47,596 bases of DNA, taken from assembly GCA_019637895.1 (NCBI GenBank), contig JAHBUU010000004.1:1-47596 (forward strand). The letters are read 5' to 3'. The notes beneath the pieces were generated by a model that saw only the letters and a list, made by a program, of their open reading frames with translations, was not told the origin of the DNA and searched no databases. The stretch comes from Pseudobdellovibrionaceae bacterium. Its GTDB lineage: Bacteria; Bdellovibrionota; Bdellovibrionia; Bdellovibrionales; Bdellovibrionaceae. Below are positions 34,001 to 42,411 of this stretch, piece after piece; position 1 is the first letter of the stretch, and every line of letters starts with the position of its first letter. A program made the position numbers and the translations under genes.

Positions 34001-34319
34001 CGACTGGAAAGAGTCACATAAAAAAGACATTGGTTTTATCGCCCAGGAAGTTGAGCAAATCGCTCCTGAGCTCATCGGGGAGCGCCCGGATCCAAAATTT
34101 GGAACCGTGAAAACGGTCAAATATGGCAACATTGTGGCGATCGTCATCGAGGCGATCAAAGATTTGTTCAAACGTTCAGAAAGTCAGGATCGCCGAATTC
34201 GAGCTTTGGAAATCGAGAACGAGGATCTGAGGGCAACGAATCGACAGGTTCTTGAGCGTTTGAACGCCTTGGAACGAAAAATTCATAAATCCTCTCGGGG
34301 GATCGCCTCCGAGGACTAA
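31071..34319 (+). CDS. Full-length fibre/adhesin protein with C-terminal S74 chaperone domain
   Basis: ATG 31071 follows AAAGGAGGAAGT. The 1082-residue product has a signal peptide (ending LPQVSSA), the fibre N-terminal domain (GITYHGRLLKPNGTPV, QIRTPSPSSCLMYQE, GIFSITINDG, WEPLPAQAI), a long stalk of short repeated modules (TGDLTGSYPNPTIADNSVT, TETDPKIGTN, GNVGIGTTSPNDKLDV, GAGLYLTYAPNN, VTSVTGTAPIAVTG, NQTNSQWEP, GNVGIGTTTPGQTLDV), a globular part (WHRTYGNTGWYSQTHGGG), and an endosialidase-type intramolecular chaperone (SDRRLKENIQ near residue 945, with the autocleavage Ser; GFIAQEVEQIAPEL). A final coiled coil (SQDRRIRALEIENEDL) ends it. S74 domains fold trimeric phage fibres and then cut themselves off. 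I infer a trimeric surface fibre for attachment. Confidence 0.93.
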   Translation: MLESRQTLTVFLACLLFICLPQVSSADAGITYHGRLLKPNGTPVQSSSVQFLVQIRTPSPSSCLMYQEVHVKDMSQSKGIFSITINDGTQTQYNTELFSLDQVFKNFGKDYTFPAGKCSGNHDVNFAPTLGRQIVVSFNDGSFTGWEPLPAQAINFVPSALESVSVGGFRGDQLFRVVGAGDVPESIAAWSVSNYDKLLDMIDDVTLVGGHANIGGTSSGFTGSLSGDVTGGQSSTKVVKLQNRDVLDSAPSEGQVLTWNHANSRWEPKAIPAAAAPAWTDITGRPTSLPPNGLATGDLTGSYPNPTIADNSVTGTKIADGGVAFSKITSGAAVTGQVLRFTTGTGWAPENLNFMDLVNSYGASPWPTGTCGVGEAIVWRSIADGFDCAPIAVTETDPKIGTNATNMLSKWDGTQLVASGVHESSGNVGIGTTSPNDKLDVAGRIRATHICAADGSNCKDLTVAWSAGSVTSVTGTAPIAVTGTAAAPVVSLNAGGVGNTHLATDAVTSAKIQDGSISAADIGDNQVTDVKISGVAVNKIASGAGLYLTYAPNNVSCAPGQVLKWTAANRWECGTDTTGSGTVTNVSSANTDIGVATGTTTPVLTLNSGTGANQILKLNGSSQIPAVDGSLLQNLSASNISSGTLPAGRLPGLTGDVTSTVNTNSTTVVRLQGRAIAATAPNNGQVLTWNQTNSQWEPVTQGSAGTVTSVSAAAPLTVTNATTTPSLALTNGTVTGQMLRWSGSAWVASTDGSALTALNAGNLTTGSIPAARIAADTITTTHISNGSVTAAKLATGLTDGFWTVNGANIGRASGNVGIGTTTPGQTLDVLGTIRGTSILVGANAVWHAGNFNPSSYQLSLGYTPVNKAGDTVTGNLGVNGSFLMSGNTVIDGSGGWHRTYGNTGWYSQTHGGGIFMQDATYVRVYGGKVFHSDNVIQSSTSMNAPAFYYTSDRRLKENIQPINGALDKVLGLNGVTFDWKESHKKDIGFIAQEVEQIAPELIGERPDPKFGTVKTVKYGNIVAIVIEAIKDLFKRSESQDRRIRALEIENEDLRATNRQVLERLNALERKIHKSSRGIASED

Positions 34320-35818
34320 AAGGGCAGCAAGCCTTGCTCTTGAAGAATGGCCCGCGCTGCTTGATAGCCGGCAAGAGTGACTCCTGTCACCCCATGAGAA
34401 GAAGACCAAGCTGAAGCATAGTAGACATTCTTGAGGTGCGGATCCACGGGTCGATGATGAATCCACCGGCGGCGCAGAGCCTCATCGATGCCGAGGGTAT
34501 TGATGTTGAAACCATAAGCCGCCCCCTTCGTGTTTCGAGTGAATCTCTGGATTGTCCGGGGCGTCCCAAGCTCTGCAGTTTCGACCATCTCCGAAAGTCC
34601 TGGCTGCAAGAGATCCAGCCGGCGGAGCAGCGCTTGAATGACCTCTGTTTTCTTCATTTCATAGTCGCCGGAGCTGAGATCCCAGTTTTCCCATTGATCC
34701 AGAAAGATCAAATCCAACGTCGGCTTTTTCGAGAGTTCCGGTGAGAGAATCCCGTAATTCGCGAGAGACATTTCCAAGGGGGATTTCCCGATCCGAGAAG
34801 AACGACTCTCGAGATCCGCGACGAAGTTGAAGTATCCGAAAGGGGTGTCTTTCAAGAACCCCGTTTGCAATCCGAGATACAGTGTGGAGGCAGAAGGGCC
34901 AGGAACGAAAGGCTGGTCTGTCGAACGGCCGAGTAGACGTTGAGCCTCGGATGTTGAGCAGTTGAGGATCAACGAGTCAAAGGTGATTTCTGGTTGCATT
35001 GAAAATGCATTTTGCCGTTGTGCCGAAGCCTGGAGTGAATGGCATTGATCATTCTGAGACGAGAGGCCTTGGACTTCATGGCGGAGGAAGACTTGCCCAC
35101 CAGAGGCCTCAATAAGGCGGCTGAGGTGGTCAGAGAGAGACTGGCTTCCCTGGGCCGGATACAGCGCGCCGCCTTCGTAATAGAAGGCCTGATTGATCAG
35201 ATAGAGGGCCGTTGGATATCGAATGGGGTCATCGTTATAAAAGCCGATATTGGCCATTAAGAGCCAGATCAGCTTCTCATCTTGAAAAAGGGACCGGAGG
35301 TAATTTGCGAGCGAAACTGAAAAAAGCTCGGCCATCTTCGGGAAGGTGATGGCAAAGAGGGGATTGCGGACACTGAAGAATGATTTAGAGGCTTGAAACC
35401 GCAAAAACTCGGAAGAAACCGCCCTCATGTCGTCAAAAAATGTTTGAAGTCCTTTTTTTTCCTGAGGAAATCGGCCCATGAGTGTGTCCAGGGCGGCTTC
35501 GGTTTTTGCGGGGACATCAATAAACTCGGACCCAAAGTGCATTCGAAAAAATTGAGGGGCATGTAGCCAAGGAAGATCCCATAGGCCCAGGTGATCAAAG
35601 ACCCTGGTTTTGAAATTCAAATCACAAGGACCTTCGATCAAATGCACCGCCACTTCGAAGCGGTATCCCTGTCGCTTGAAGTGGCTCGCGAACCCGCCGA
35701 CCTTATCGTGCTGCTCGAAAACGGCGACTCGGGCTCCCTGCTTTGCAAGCAGAGCACCTGCGATGAGTCCGCCAAGGCCTGATCCAATAATGGCGGTGTC
35801 GAATTTTGAATTTACCAT
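34316..35818 (-). CDS. CrtI-like FAD-dependent oxidoreductase (phytoene desaturase / carotene isomerase family)
   Basis: The 500-residue product opens with a dinucleotide-binding motif, DTAIIGSGLGGLIAGALLAKQGARVAVFEQ, followed by VGGFASHFKRQGYRFEVAVH (the family's 'GG....... g..fd.G.h'). The C-terminal FAD site is NVYYASAWSSSHGVTGVTLAGYQAA. Relatives desaturate, isomerise or saturate polyenes (CrtI, CrtO, retinol saturase). Its start overlaps the end of the AT-ACP-KR-DH gene (shared ATGGTAA), so it belongs to the PKS operon. I infer action on the polyene product. The 3' end overlaps the convergent fibre gene by 4 bases. Confidence 0.85.
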   Translation of the reverse strand: MVNSKFDTAIIGSGLGGLIAGALLAKQGARVAVFEQHDKVGGFASHFKRQGYRFEVAVHLIEGPCDLNFKTRVFDHLGLWDLPWLHAPQFFRMHFGSEFIDVPAKTEAALDTLMGRFPQEKKGLQTFFDDMRAVSSEFLRFQASKSFFSVRNPLFAITFPKMAELFSVSLANYLRSLFQDEKLIWLLMANIGFYNDDPIRYPTALYLINQAFYYEGGALYPAQGSQSLSDHLSRLIEASGGQVFLRHEVQGLSSQNDQCHSLQASAQRQNAFSMQPEITFDSLILNCSTSEAQRLLGRSTDQPFVPGPSASTLYLGLQTGFLKDTPFGYFNFVADLESRSSRIGKSPLEMSLANYGILSPELSKKPTLDLIFLDQWENWDLSSGDYEMKKTEVIQALLRRLDLLQPGLSEMVETAELGTPRTIQRFTRNTKGAAYGFNINTLGIDEALRRRWIHHRPVDPHLKNVYYASAWSSSHGVTGVTLAGYQAARAILQEQGLLPF

Positions 35819-38800
35819 GGCGAGATGTTGATGTCTTGGGAGCGAATCGGTCGGGATTCGTGAACGACAACGACCTCTCCTTCGAGGGTCTGAACTCTGA
35901 AAAGAGGAGAGCCGTCGGCCGCAAGGCCTTCGGCGATGGCGGCCCAGCGGGAGTCTCCGACTTGGCGCAATTCTTTGACCAGGATGTATTCGACGGGCCC
36001 TTTGTCTTCAGAGCTCCATTCTAAATTTTTTACGAGCGCGGGGACAACGGTCAGGTGGTGGTTCCACATGACCGAGGCGCCCATCACCTGAAAACAGGCT
36101 TCGAAAATATTCATCATCCGATAGCTTTCAATGTTGATATCGTCTGGCGGGTTCTCTGGAGCCAAGCGTCCGAGAATATCTCCGTTCTGAGTAGCGCGGA
36201 CCCATTCAAGATTTGAAAAAGCTCCGTGAAGATCGAGGAATTTTTTGCTGTAGAAATCTGCCATGTTCATGTCGTCGCTCAGAATGAGTGATGATGCTGG
36301 CCCAAGATCCATGGTGTTTTTGGGGGCGGAACTGGAAAGTGTGAAGTTCTCCAAGAGAGAAGAAACTTTTATGTGGGTGGTTCCATTTTCCCCGAACGTG
36401 AATTTGGTTTTAACATTCACGGGTCCGGCCTCTAGGGTAATCAAATTCTTCAGTTCATATGAATCGATTGTCGGCAGGCATTGGTGAAATGCTTTGAGTG
36501 CCACGTAGAGCTGTCCTAGATACAAGCTGGCCGGGATCAGGCATTGATTCAGCATGAGATGACCCTTCAGGAAGGGAAGGGTCTCCATGTCGATCTGACG
36601 TTCAAAGAGACCATCTTCTGCTCGTCTGATGCCGGGGCTGGTCGGGTCCCATCGCCAAGGAAGATGTTGGGCGGTGAGCATGAACTCATTTTTAGGGGTC
36701 ATTAAGATGAAGTGACCTTCCGGCGATGAAATCATGGTGTTCAAAAGTGGAGGCAGCTGTTCTCGTGGCAGGAGGTCGATTCCAAGCATCTTGACGACTC
36801 GAAGAGTGGTTGCTTCCTCGGTCATACCGATGCTGTCGGTTGGTGGGAAGTGGAGAGGCGTGACCCAATCTTCGCCACAAGCATAGTCGTTGGCAAATCC
36901 GTAGACCGACTGACCCGAGTTTCCATGAGAGGCTGCGATCGAGTTGAGCTTCAGATACCGAGGCTTTTGAGATCGGAGCGCAAGAATCTTTTCAAGATGA
37001 AGTGTCGGAAGTATTTTCGAGTCGAGCTCTTCGCGAATCTCTTCGATCGATTTCTGATGAAAAAAGCGACTGAACTGCGATCCACTGGCATCGATGATCA
37101 GATCGACGGGTCCAAATTCCTTTTCAGCATTTTTGAAAGCATTTCCAATCTCTTCCCAGTTCGTGGCATCGGCCTGCCGATACTGAACTCGGTGAAACTT
37201 TGACCTGAATTTCTGCAGCGTTGGCTCGACGAGGGAGGCCTCTTTTCTGCCGATGACAGAGAGACTCGTTTTTTTGTGATCCACTGATTCATAAAAGGCT
37301 TCGAGAATTCCACTGGTCCCGCCAATGGAGAAGATATGTTCGGGTGTCGGTTGGGTCTGAAGGGCGTCCGCGGGCTGATGGAGCGTCCACGAGAACCTTT
37401 CCCCGTCTTGATACTTTACTTCCCGCAGGGACATTTCGCTGAACTCATTTTCAATGTCACCGTCGCTCAAAGCGCGATTGGTCTCGATACTTTTGATGAC
37501 GAATGAATCGGCCTCTAAAGACAGTGACCTCAAAAAAGCCTTCAGCCCCTGGAAGGAGCGGGTTTTTTCTCCCATAAGAATCAACGTCTGGAGAGATTGT
37601 CCGTCGGACCTGATCTTTTCTAGGGACTGGTGCGTTTCGCTTAAGAGGCGTTGGAGATTTTCGACGGGGACATCCTCTGTGAGATGCAAAACCCATCGAT
37701 TTTTTCCGAAGCTAAAAATGGACAGAAACGAGTCCTGAATCTTTAGAGACTTGCTGGGGGGCCGTCTGTTCCCCGAGTTAGGGGTGCCGAGAGGCCTCGG
37801 TACTTTTCGCCATTGTCCACATTTGACCATGAATCGAACCGGTGACTTTTCCGAGGCCGGCGCCGACTCCTTCAGGTTTTCGACAAGACGAACGATGTCG
37901 CCGACCTGTTTGATCTTGGCCACTTCGAGATTGGCACCGGTTTCAATATTTCTTTCTTGAAAAGTTCTGAAGAGGACTTCTGCCTTTTTGATGGAGTCGA
38001 TGCGAAGATCTTCCTCTAGCTTCTGTTCGAGGCGAATTTCTTCGATTTTGTAGCCCGTGATCTGGCTGATGAAACGAGAGACCATCTCGAACACTTTCAG
38101 GTCGGAGACCTTGAAGGTGCTGACGTGAGTGTCCCGTTTCTCTTCGCTCAAGTACGACCCGATCGTAAAAACAGGTGTTTTTCTTGGGGGCAGAATATCA
38201 CGAATGAATGGAGCAACCATCTCGTGAATATCTAGCTCGATGAAGCCATCGACGCCAAGTCCGGACAAGACTTCTATTTGATGAATGAAATTCACTTCGT
38301 TTGTCAGTTGCCGGGTGAGGTGCTCAATGAGCTGATCTCGACTGAATGAAGTTCGCTCGGGAATCATTTCGCCGGTCACGGATGAGATCAGTGGGATGCA
38401 GGAAGGAGAAATTTTAAATCGAATTTTGTCGAGGTTGTCTCGAAATGTCTGACGAGCCGTATTCATCAAGGGGGAGTGATAGGGGCGTGCGACAGAGGAG
38501 AGTTCTTTGGCGGGGAGGCGCGCAGCCCGCAACTCTCTGAGGACGAGTTTGAGGTCCTTTTTTGCAACGGCAAAGACCGTCTGTTTGGATGAATTACGGT
38601 TCGCTAGATAAAGGGGCCGGGAAAATTTGGACAAGTCAATATCCGCAGATCCCGCCGCGACGGCGATCAGACTGCCCTCCGCATGGAGAGGGGGACTGGA
38701 TGCTTCGCGGAGGGCGACGATTCTGTATGCATCTGGAAAATCCAAAATACCGGAGGCGCAAAAGGCGGCGTATTCCCCGAAGCTATGAGATGTCAAAAAA

Positions 38801-39102
38801 CGGGGTGCAATCAATTTGTCGGAGAACTCCTGAAAAAGAGCGACCTGATAGCAGAACAATAACAGGTTTTGAGCGAACATCGAACCCGAGGAGCCGTCGG
38901 CGAGAAGTGCCGAAGGGTTCGGAAAATTCTCGTTGTGTGAGATCATTTCAGCCGTGCTGAGGAGGTCTTGGAAGACATGAGACCGCTGATGAAACTCGCG
39001 AATGTTTCGCAGGTTGAAGGCCCCCTGTCCGGGAAAAACGAAAGCGGCGATCTCATAACTCTGACTGGCCCATGGAGTATTCTGGACGGAAAGGCGATTC
39101 AT
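35812..39102 (-). CDS. Iterative polyketide synthase subunit: AT-ACP-KR-DH
   Basis: Domain order in 1096 residues. Acyltransferase (about 18-310): VFPGQGAF, nucleophile Ser107 in TSHSFGEYAA (a Ser replaces the usual Gly of GHSxGE), His209 in ARPYHSPLM. ACP (about 335-410): Ser370 in EEDLRIDSIKKAEVL, the DSIK(R/K) type of enediyne and PUFA synthases. Ketoreductase (about 590-740): nucleotide loop SIGGTSGIL, Ser721, Tyr734 and Asn738 in NSIAASHGNSGQSVYGFAND. Dehydratase-like hot-dog (about 840-1080): His848 in LKGHLMLNQCLIPASLYL. The ketosynthase is encoded by the adjacent upstream gene (ATGA overlap), and a PPTase lies across the divergent promoter. Together these reproduce the PksE order KS-AT-ACP-KR-DH-PPT in three pieces. 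Confidence 0.88.
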   Translation of the reverse strand: MNRLSVQNTPWASQSYEIAAFVFPGQGAFNLRNIREFHQRSHVFQDLLSTAEMISHNENFPNPSALLADGSSGSMFAQNLLLFCYQVALFQEFSDKLIAPRFLTSHSFGEYAAFCASGILDFPDAYRIVALREASSPPLHAEGSLIAVAAGSADIDLSKFSRPLYLANRNSSKQTVFAVAKKDLKLVLRELRAARLPAKELSSVARPYHSPLMNTARQTFRDNLDKIRFKISPSCIPLISSVTGEMIPERTSFSRDQLIEHLTRQLTNEVNFIHQIEVLSGLGVDGFIELDIHEMVAPFIRDILPPRKTPVFTIGSYLSEEKRDTHVSTFKVSDLKVFEMVSRFISQITGYKIEEIRLEQKLEEDLRIDSIKKAEVLFRTFQERNIETGANLEVAKIKQVGDIVRLVENLKESAPASEKSPVRFMVKCGQWRKVPRPLGTPNSGNRRPPSKSLKIQDSFLSIFSFGKNRWVLHLTEDVPVENLQRLLSETHQSLEKIRSDGQSLQTLILMGEKTRSFQGLKAFLRSLSLEADSFVIKSIETNRALSDGDIENEFSEMSLREVKYQDGERFSWTLHQPADALQTQPTPEHIFSIGGTSGILEAFYESVDHKKTSLSVIGRKEASLVEPTLQKFRSKFHRVQYRQADATNWEEIGNAFKNAEKEFGPVDLIIDASGSQFSRFFHQKSIEEIREELDSKILPTLHLEKILALRSQKPRYLKLNSIAASHGNSGQSVYGFANDYACGEDWVTPLHFPPTDSIGMTEEATTLRVVKMLGIDLLPREQLPPLLNTMISSPEGHFILMTPKNEFMLTAQHLPWRWDPTSPGIRRAEDGLFERQIDMETLPFLKGHLMLNQCLIPASLYLGQLYVALKAFHQCLPTIDSYELKNLITLEAGPVNVKTKFTFGENGTTHIKVSSLLENFTLSSSAPKNTMDLGPASSLILSDDMNMADFYSKKFLDLHGAFSNLEWVRATQNGDILGRLAPENPPDDINIESYRMMNIFEACFQVMGASVMWNHHLTVVPALVKNLEWSSEDKGPVEYILVKELRQVGDSRWAAIAEGLAADGSPLFRVQTLEGEVVVVHESRPIRSQDINISPW

Positions 39103-41114
39103 GAGTTGGGTCTTTCCAAGCGTTCAAGTGGGCGTAGAAACAGCTTTTGAGCGAGTTCTGTTCGGGCGAGAATTTTCGCTCTTGCGCCTGTGCGAACGAC
39201 CGGAGATGACGTTTCTTGCAGGTGCTCTTGGATTGAAACAAGGATTCCCAGTTGGGCGTCACCTCGCCGAAGCTTTTCGAAAAGGATTCTCTCTGCGGTC
39301 TGTTCTGAATCAAGGCCCGATTCGATATTGTAGCTGGCACCCTGAAAGTTGAAGGCATGGCAGATGCGTCCAGCGATCACATTGTTGAGCACGCCCGTCG
39401 AGAAGTCCTCGCCGATAGCCGGAATCTGTCTTCGAAATTTTTCAATAAAGTTGAGCATTTCGATTTGATCAGGTGATGTCGCCGTATCTGATCGAAGAAG
39501 CTTTTCATAGACTTCCAGTTTGAGATCCTTGGCCATGAGCGAAACGTCCGGCAGCCCTAGAATGCTTGCGGAGATGACAAGAGTCTCCTGAGTAGGGAGG
39601 AAGGAAATGTCGCGATCAAGAGAACGAAGAGCATCGATCACACAGGTCAATGCCAAGGTTTGGCAAGGATCGATATTCTCCAAACTTTTCGGGGGAAGGC
39701 GATAAAAATGGTTTTCTTTGGAAAAAGAAGATGGATCGAAGTCCTTCAGTGTGCGCTCTGTTTTTGCGAGAACGACAACGTCTCCCGATCGAGATTCCTG
39801 ATTGGTGGCACTCGGCGGAGGGTTCCTGGAAATGACCGCGTGAAAGTTGCTGCCTCCAAATCCGAAAGACGAAACGCCAAGACAATTCAGTTGGTCCCGG
39901 ATTTCACTTTTCCGAAGACTCAGCAAAAAGTCCTGATTAAGTGGGTTTTTCAGATACGATGCTGGAGGAAGAGTTTGATCTTTCAAGATGCACAGGGCCT
40001 TGAGCAGGCCGGCCGCTCCGGCGGCCCCCTTGGTATGGCCGAATTGTCCCTTCAGGGAGGAAAGCGGAATCTTCCGACCTCCAAGAAAGTTTGAGAGGGA
40101 ATCGATCTCTGTTTTGTCACCGGTCACTGTGCCTGTTCCATGAGCCTCGACATAATCCAAAGATTCGCTCAGTGATTCGTGGGCTCTGGCGTAGGCGAGC
40201 TCCTGCCCCTTCTGACTGGGTTGAAAGAGGCTTGTTGTGCGACCATCGCTGGATCCTGCCACTGAGCGAATATACGCCCGCGGAGCTTCGGATGGGGCCA
40301 TTCGAGAATCATCTCTTTCGATCAATAAAATTCCACAGCCTTCTCCCTGCAGGAGACCATCGGTCTTTTGATCGAAAGGGAGGCAGTTTTGTTTGGAGAG
40401 TGCGCCGACGGCTTCGAACGTCCGGAAAGAACCTGGAGAAAGATTGGTTTCAGCGCCACCGACGAGAGCATAATCCCAAATCCCATTTCCAACGAGGAGG
40501 TTTGCGATCTCGAGTGCCGCCAGGGATGAGCCGCATGCCGCATCGACAAGGATAGATGCTTCGCTGAGTTCCAATCGCTTCGCGATCCGATCCATAGCCG
40601 TGCTGGCGACATAACGGTCTTTTCTGTTGAATCGTTCTTGGTGTGAGGCCAACAGTTGAGTCGAGAGAAATTGCAGGGCGTGGTTTTCCGCTGAAATGGC
40701 CGATTTGGCCTTTTCAAGAAATTCAAGATCAAAGGCTTGCCCGAGTCCGAGGTTGTATTCGTCATCGGGATTCATCGCACCTAGAATCAGCCCCCCTTTT
40801 CGATTTCGGCGGTCTGCGGGAATACCATCGAGGGCCTGTTGGCAGGATGCTTGAACGATTATTTCAAGGCGGGAGTGATGCTCAAATGGAAGCCCGGTTT
40901 CTTTCGCGATTTGAGCCATGATGTCTTCGGAGAGAAAAGCGGCCTCATAGTGACGATCAATGCGGTCCCTGATTTTTTTGGGGATGGATGACCAGCGTTC
41001 ATCTGAGAGCGGGCGATGCAATTTGCGTTCTTCGAGAATATTATTCCAGAAAGACTCGACTCCGATGGAGTCAGCAAAGATGCATCCGGCCCCCGTGATA
41101 ACGACTTTTGCCAT
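39099..41114 (-). CDS. Ketosynthase subunit with a degenerate second ketosynthase half
   Basis: Residues 1 to about 425 form a beta-ketoacyl synthase: VVITGAGCIFADSIG opening, nucleophile Cys194 in LVDAACGSSLAALE, His325 in VEAHGTGTVTGDKTE, His360 in KGQFGHTKGAAGAAG, and the closing SSFGFGGSNFHAVI. The remaining 245 residues resemble the N-terminal half of a second ketosynthase (YRLPPKSLENIDPCQTLAL, then AGRICHAFNFQGASYNIESG) in which the catalytic Cys position reads Ser/Gly; it stops before the His motifs. It could serve as a dimer or chain-length partner like a CLF, or be vestigial. It performs chain extension with the coupled AT-ACP-KR-DH subunit. Confidence 0.9.
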   Translation of the reverse strand: MAKVVITGAGCIFADSIGVESFWNNILEERKLHRPLSDERWSSIPKKIRDRIDRHYEAAFLSEDIMAQIAKETGLPFEHHSRLEIIVQASCQQALDGIPADRRNRKGGLILGAMNPDDEYNLGLGQAFDLEFLEKAKSAISAENHALQFLSTQLLASHQERFNRKDRYVASTAMDRIAKRLELSEASILVDAACGSSLAALEIANLLVGNGIWDYALVGGAETNLSPGSFRTFEAVGALSKQNCLPFDQKTDGLLQGEGCGILLIERDDSRMAPSEAPRAYIRSVAGSSDGRTTSLFQPSQKGQELAYARAHESLSESLDYVEAHGTGTVTGDKTEIDSLSNFLGGRKIPLSSLKGQFGHTKGAAGAAGLLKALCILKDQTLPPASYLKNPLNQDFLLSLRKSEIRDQLNCLGVSSFGFGGSNFHAVISRNPPPSATNQESRSGDVVVLAKTERTLKDFDPSSFSKENHFYRLPPKSLENIDPCQTLALTCVIDALRSLDRDISFLPTQETLVISASILGLPDVSLMAKDLKLEVYEKLLRSDTATSPDQIEMLNFIEKFRRQIPAIGEDFSTGVLNNVIAGRICHAFNFQGASYNIESGLDSEQTAERILFEKLRRGDAQLGILVSIQEHLQETSSPVVRTGARAKILARTELAQKLFLRPLERLERPNS

Positions 41115-41127
41115 GACAGGATGCTAC

Positions 41128-42411
41128 CTAAACTTTTCTGAAAAAGAAAACGACTTTGCCTTGAACAATAAGGATGAGGAACAGAGAAATTCCGGCTCCG
41201 AGAGCGACCGTGGTCAACGAGAAAGACCAATAGGACAAGAGAGGGTTCGCAAAGAGTCGAGCAAAAAAACGGGCAAGCCAGAAGGCAATGACATAATGAG
41301 CGATATAATAAATCAGTATCCCGACAAACAAAAAATTTTCGTAAGGAAGGCGAACTGGCAGGCGGCTCATGGAGACATGAAAAAGTCTTTGGAGAATCAT
41401 GTAGAAAGAGAGGAGTCCGAGCACGGTTTGTGGGTCCGTCGAGAAAATCGTCCCCTGATAGAGACGCAAAGGGTCATGAAGGGCGTAGTAGGCAGGGAAG
41501 AGACTCCAGAGAAAAAAGATGAAGTAGGAGAAAGCGGCGAGGTCTCCGGCGAGTCTGGCGTTGGTGGTCGCCTTGAGCTGAAAATCCTGCCAAAGAAATC
41601 CCCCCAGGGGAAGGATGATCCAGGGCACAAGGGGCCAGATATGTCCGCCGACTTCTCCGAAGTCAAAAAGGATGGCGAGAGGCAGATTGAGGATGGCGGC
41701 TCCGAATGAAGAGGAGTGTCTCCAGGTGAAGACGAACATGAAAGCAAAGGTTGCCAGTCCTAGTCCGAGCGAGAATCGTCCCCATTTGCTCCGTATGCGA
41801 CTGAGTCCAAAGACGGCACCTGAGGTGCAAGCAACAAGAAGGCAAAAAATCATCAAGGGAATTTGAAGATGCGAGTCCTGGAGAGCCATCAATTGTTCCG
41901 GATGAGTGATGGAAAAATCTTGGAGGAAGGGCCTGACCCAGAAGAGGCAGACAGTGAGTGCCGCAGTGAGGACTCCGAGCCAAAAGGTTTTTTGGGTCGT
42001 TTTCAGAAGAAAGAGAGTCCACCAAAAAGAGAGGCCGAGAAAGGGCAGAACTTCCCAGCGAAGGACCGTATAAAATCCGGTCGTGAGAAGATTTTTGAGT
42101 GAGTCAAGGAGGAGCAAGGGAAAAACCAGGACCGCACTTTGTCGCAAAGAAAGTTGTCGCAATTGACGGAATCGAATGGAGCTATCGAGTCGTAGTCTCA
42201 AGTTCGCCCCTGCGGCGGCCGGCAGTCCCATGGAAATGAAGCCGAGGAGAGCGATGTAATTCAAGGACTCGGAAGGCATTTGAAAGGGAAGTAGGGCAGG
42301 GTCCCTGTAAAAAGAGAGGAAGAATCGGCAGTGCGAAAAGGTCATTGCGAAAAGGGCAAAAATGACGAAGTACCCGTTTGTTTTTCGGAAGGAAAGTATC
42401 CGACTATTCAC
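41128..42411 (-). CDS. Polytopic membrane protein, possibly acyltransferase-like
   Basis: A 427-residue protein with about ten hydrophobic membrane segments separated by short loops; GTG start at 42411, overlapping the upstream gene by 8 bases (GTGAATAG). The segment FYTVLRWEVLPFLGLSFWWTLFLLK resembles the 'giL.ilGl' region of YeiB/HGSNAT-type membrane acyltransferases, and an N-terminal RLRLDSS lies near the membrane. That assignment is tentative. It is 13 bases upstream of the ketosynthase gene in the same operon, so a role in transferring or exporting the polyketide is plausible. Confidence 0.55.
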   Translation of the reverse strand: MNSRILSFRKTNGYFVIFALFAMTFSHCRFFLSFYRDPALLPFQMPSESLNYIALLGFISMGLPAAAGANLRLRLDSSIRFRQLRQLSLRQSAVLVFPLLLLDSLKNLLTTGFYTVLRWEVLPFLGLSFWWTLFLLKTTQKTFWLGVLTAALTVCLFWVRPFLQDFSITHPEQLMALQDSHLQIPLMIFCLLVACTSGAVFGLSRIRSKWGRFSLGLGLATFAFMFVFTWRHSSSFGAAILNLPLAILFDFGEVGGHIWPLVPWIILPLGGFLWQDFQLKATTNARLAGDLAAFSYFIFFLWSLFPAYYALHDPLRLYQGTIFSTDPQTVLGLLSFYMILQRLFHVSMSRLPVRLPYENFLFVGILIYYIAHYVIAFWLARFFARLFANPLLSYWSFSLTTVALGAGISLFLILIVQGKVVFFFRKV

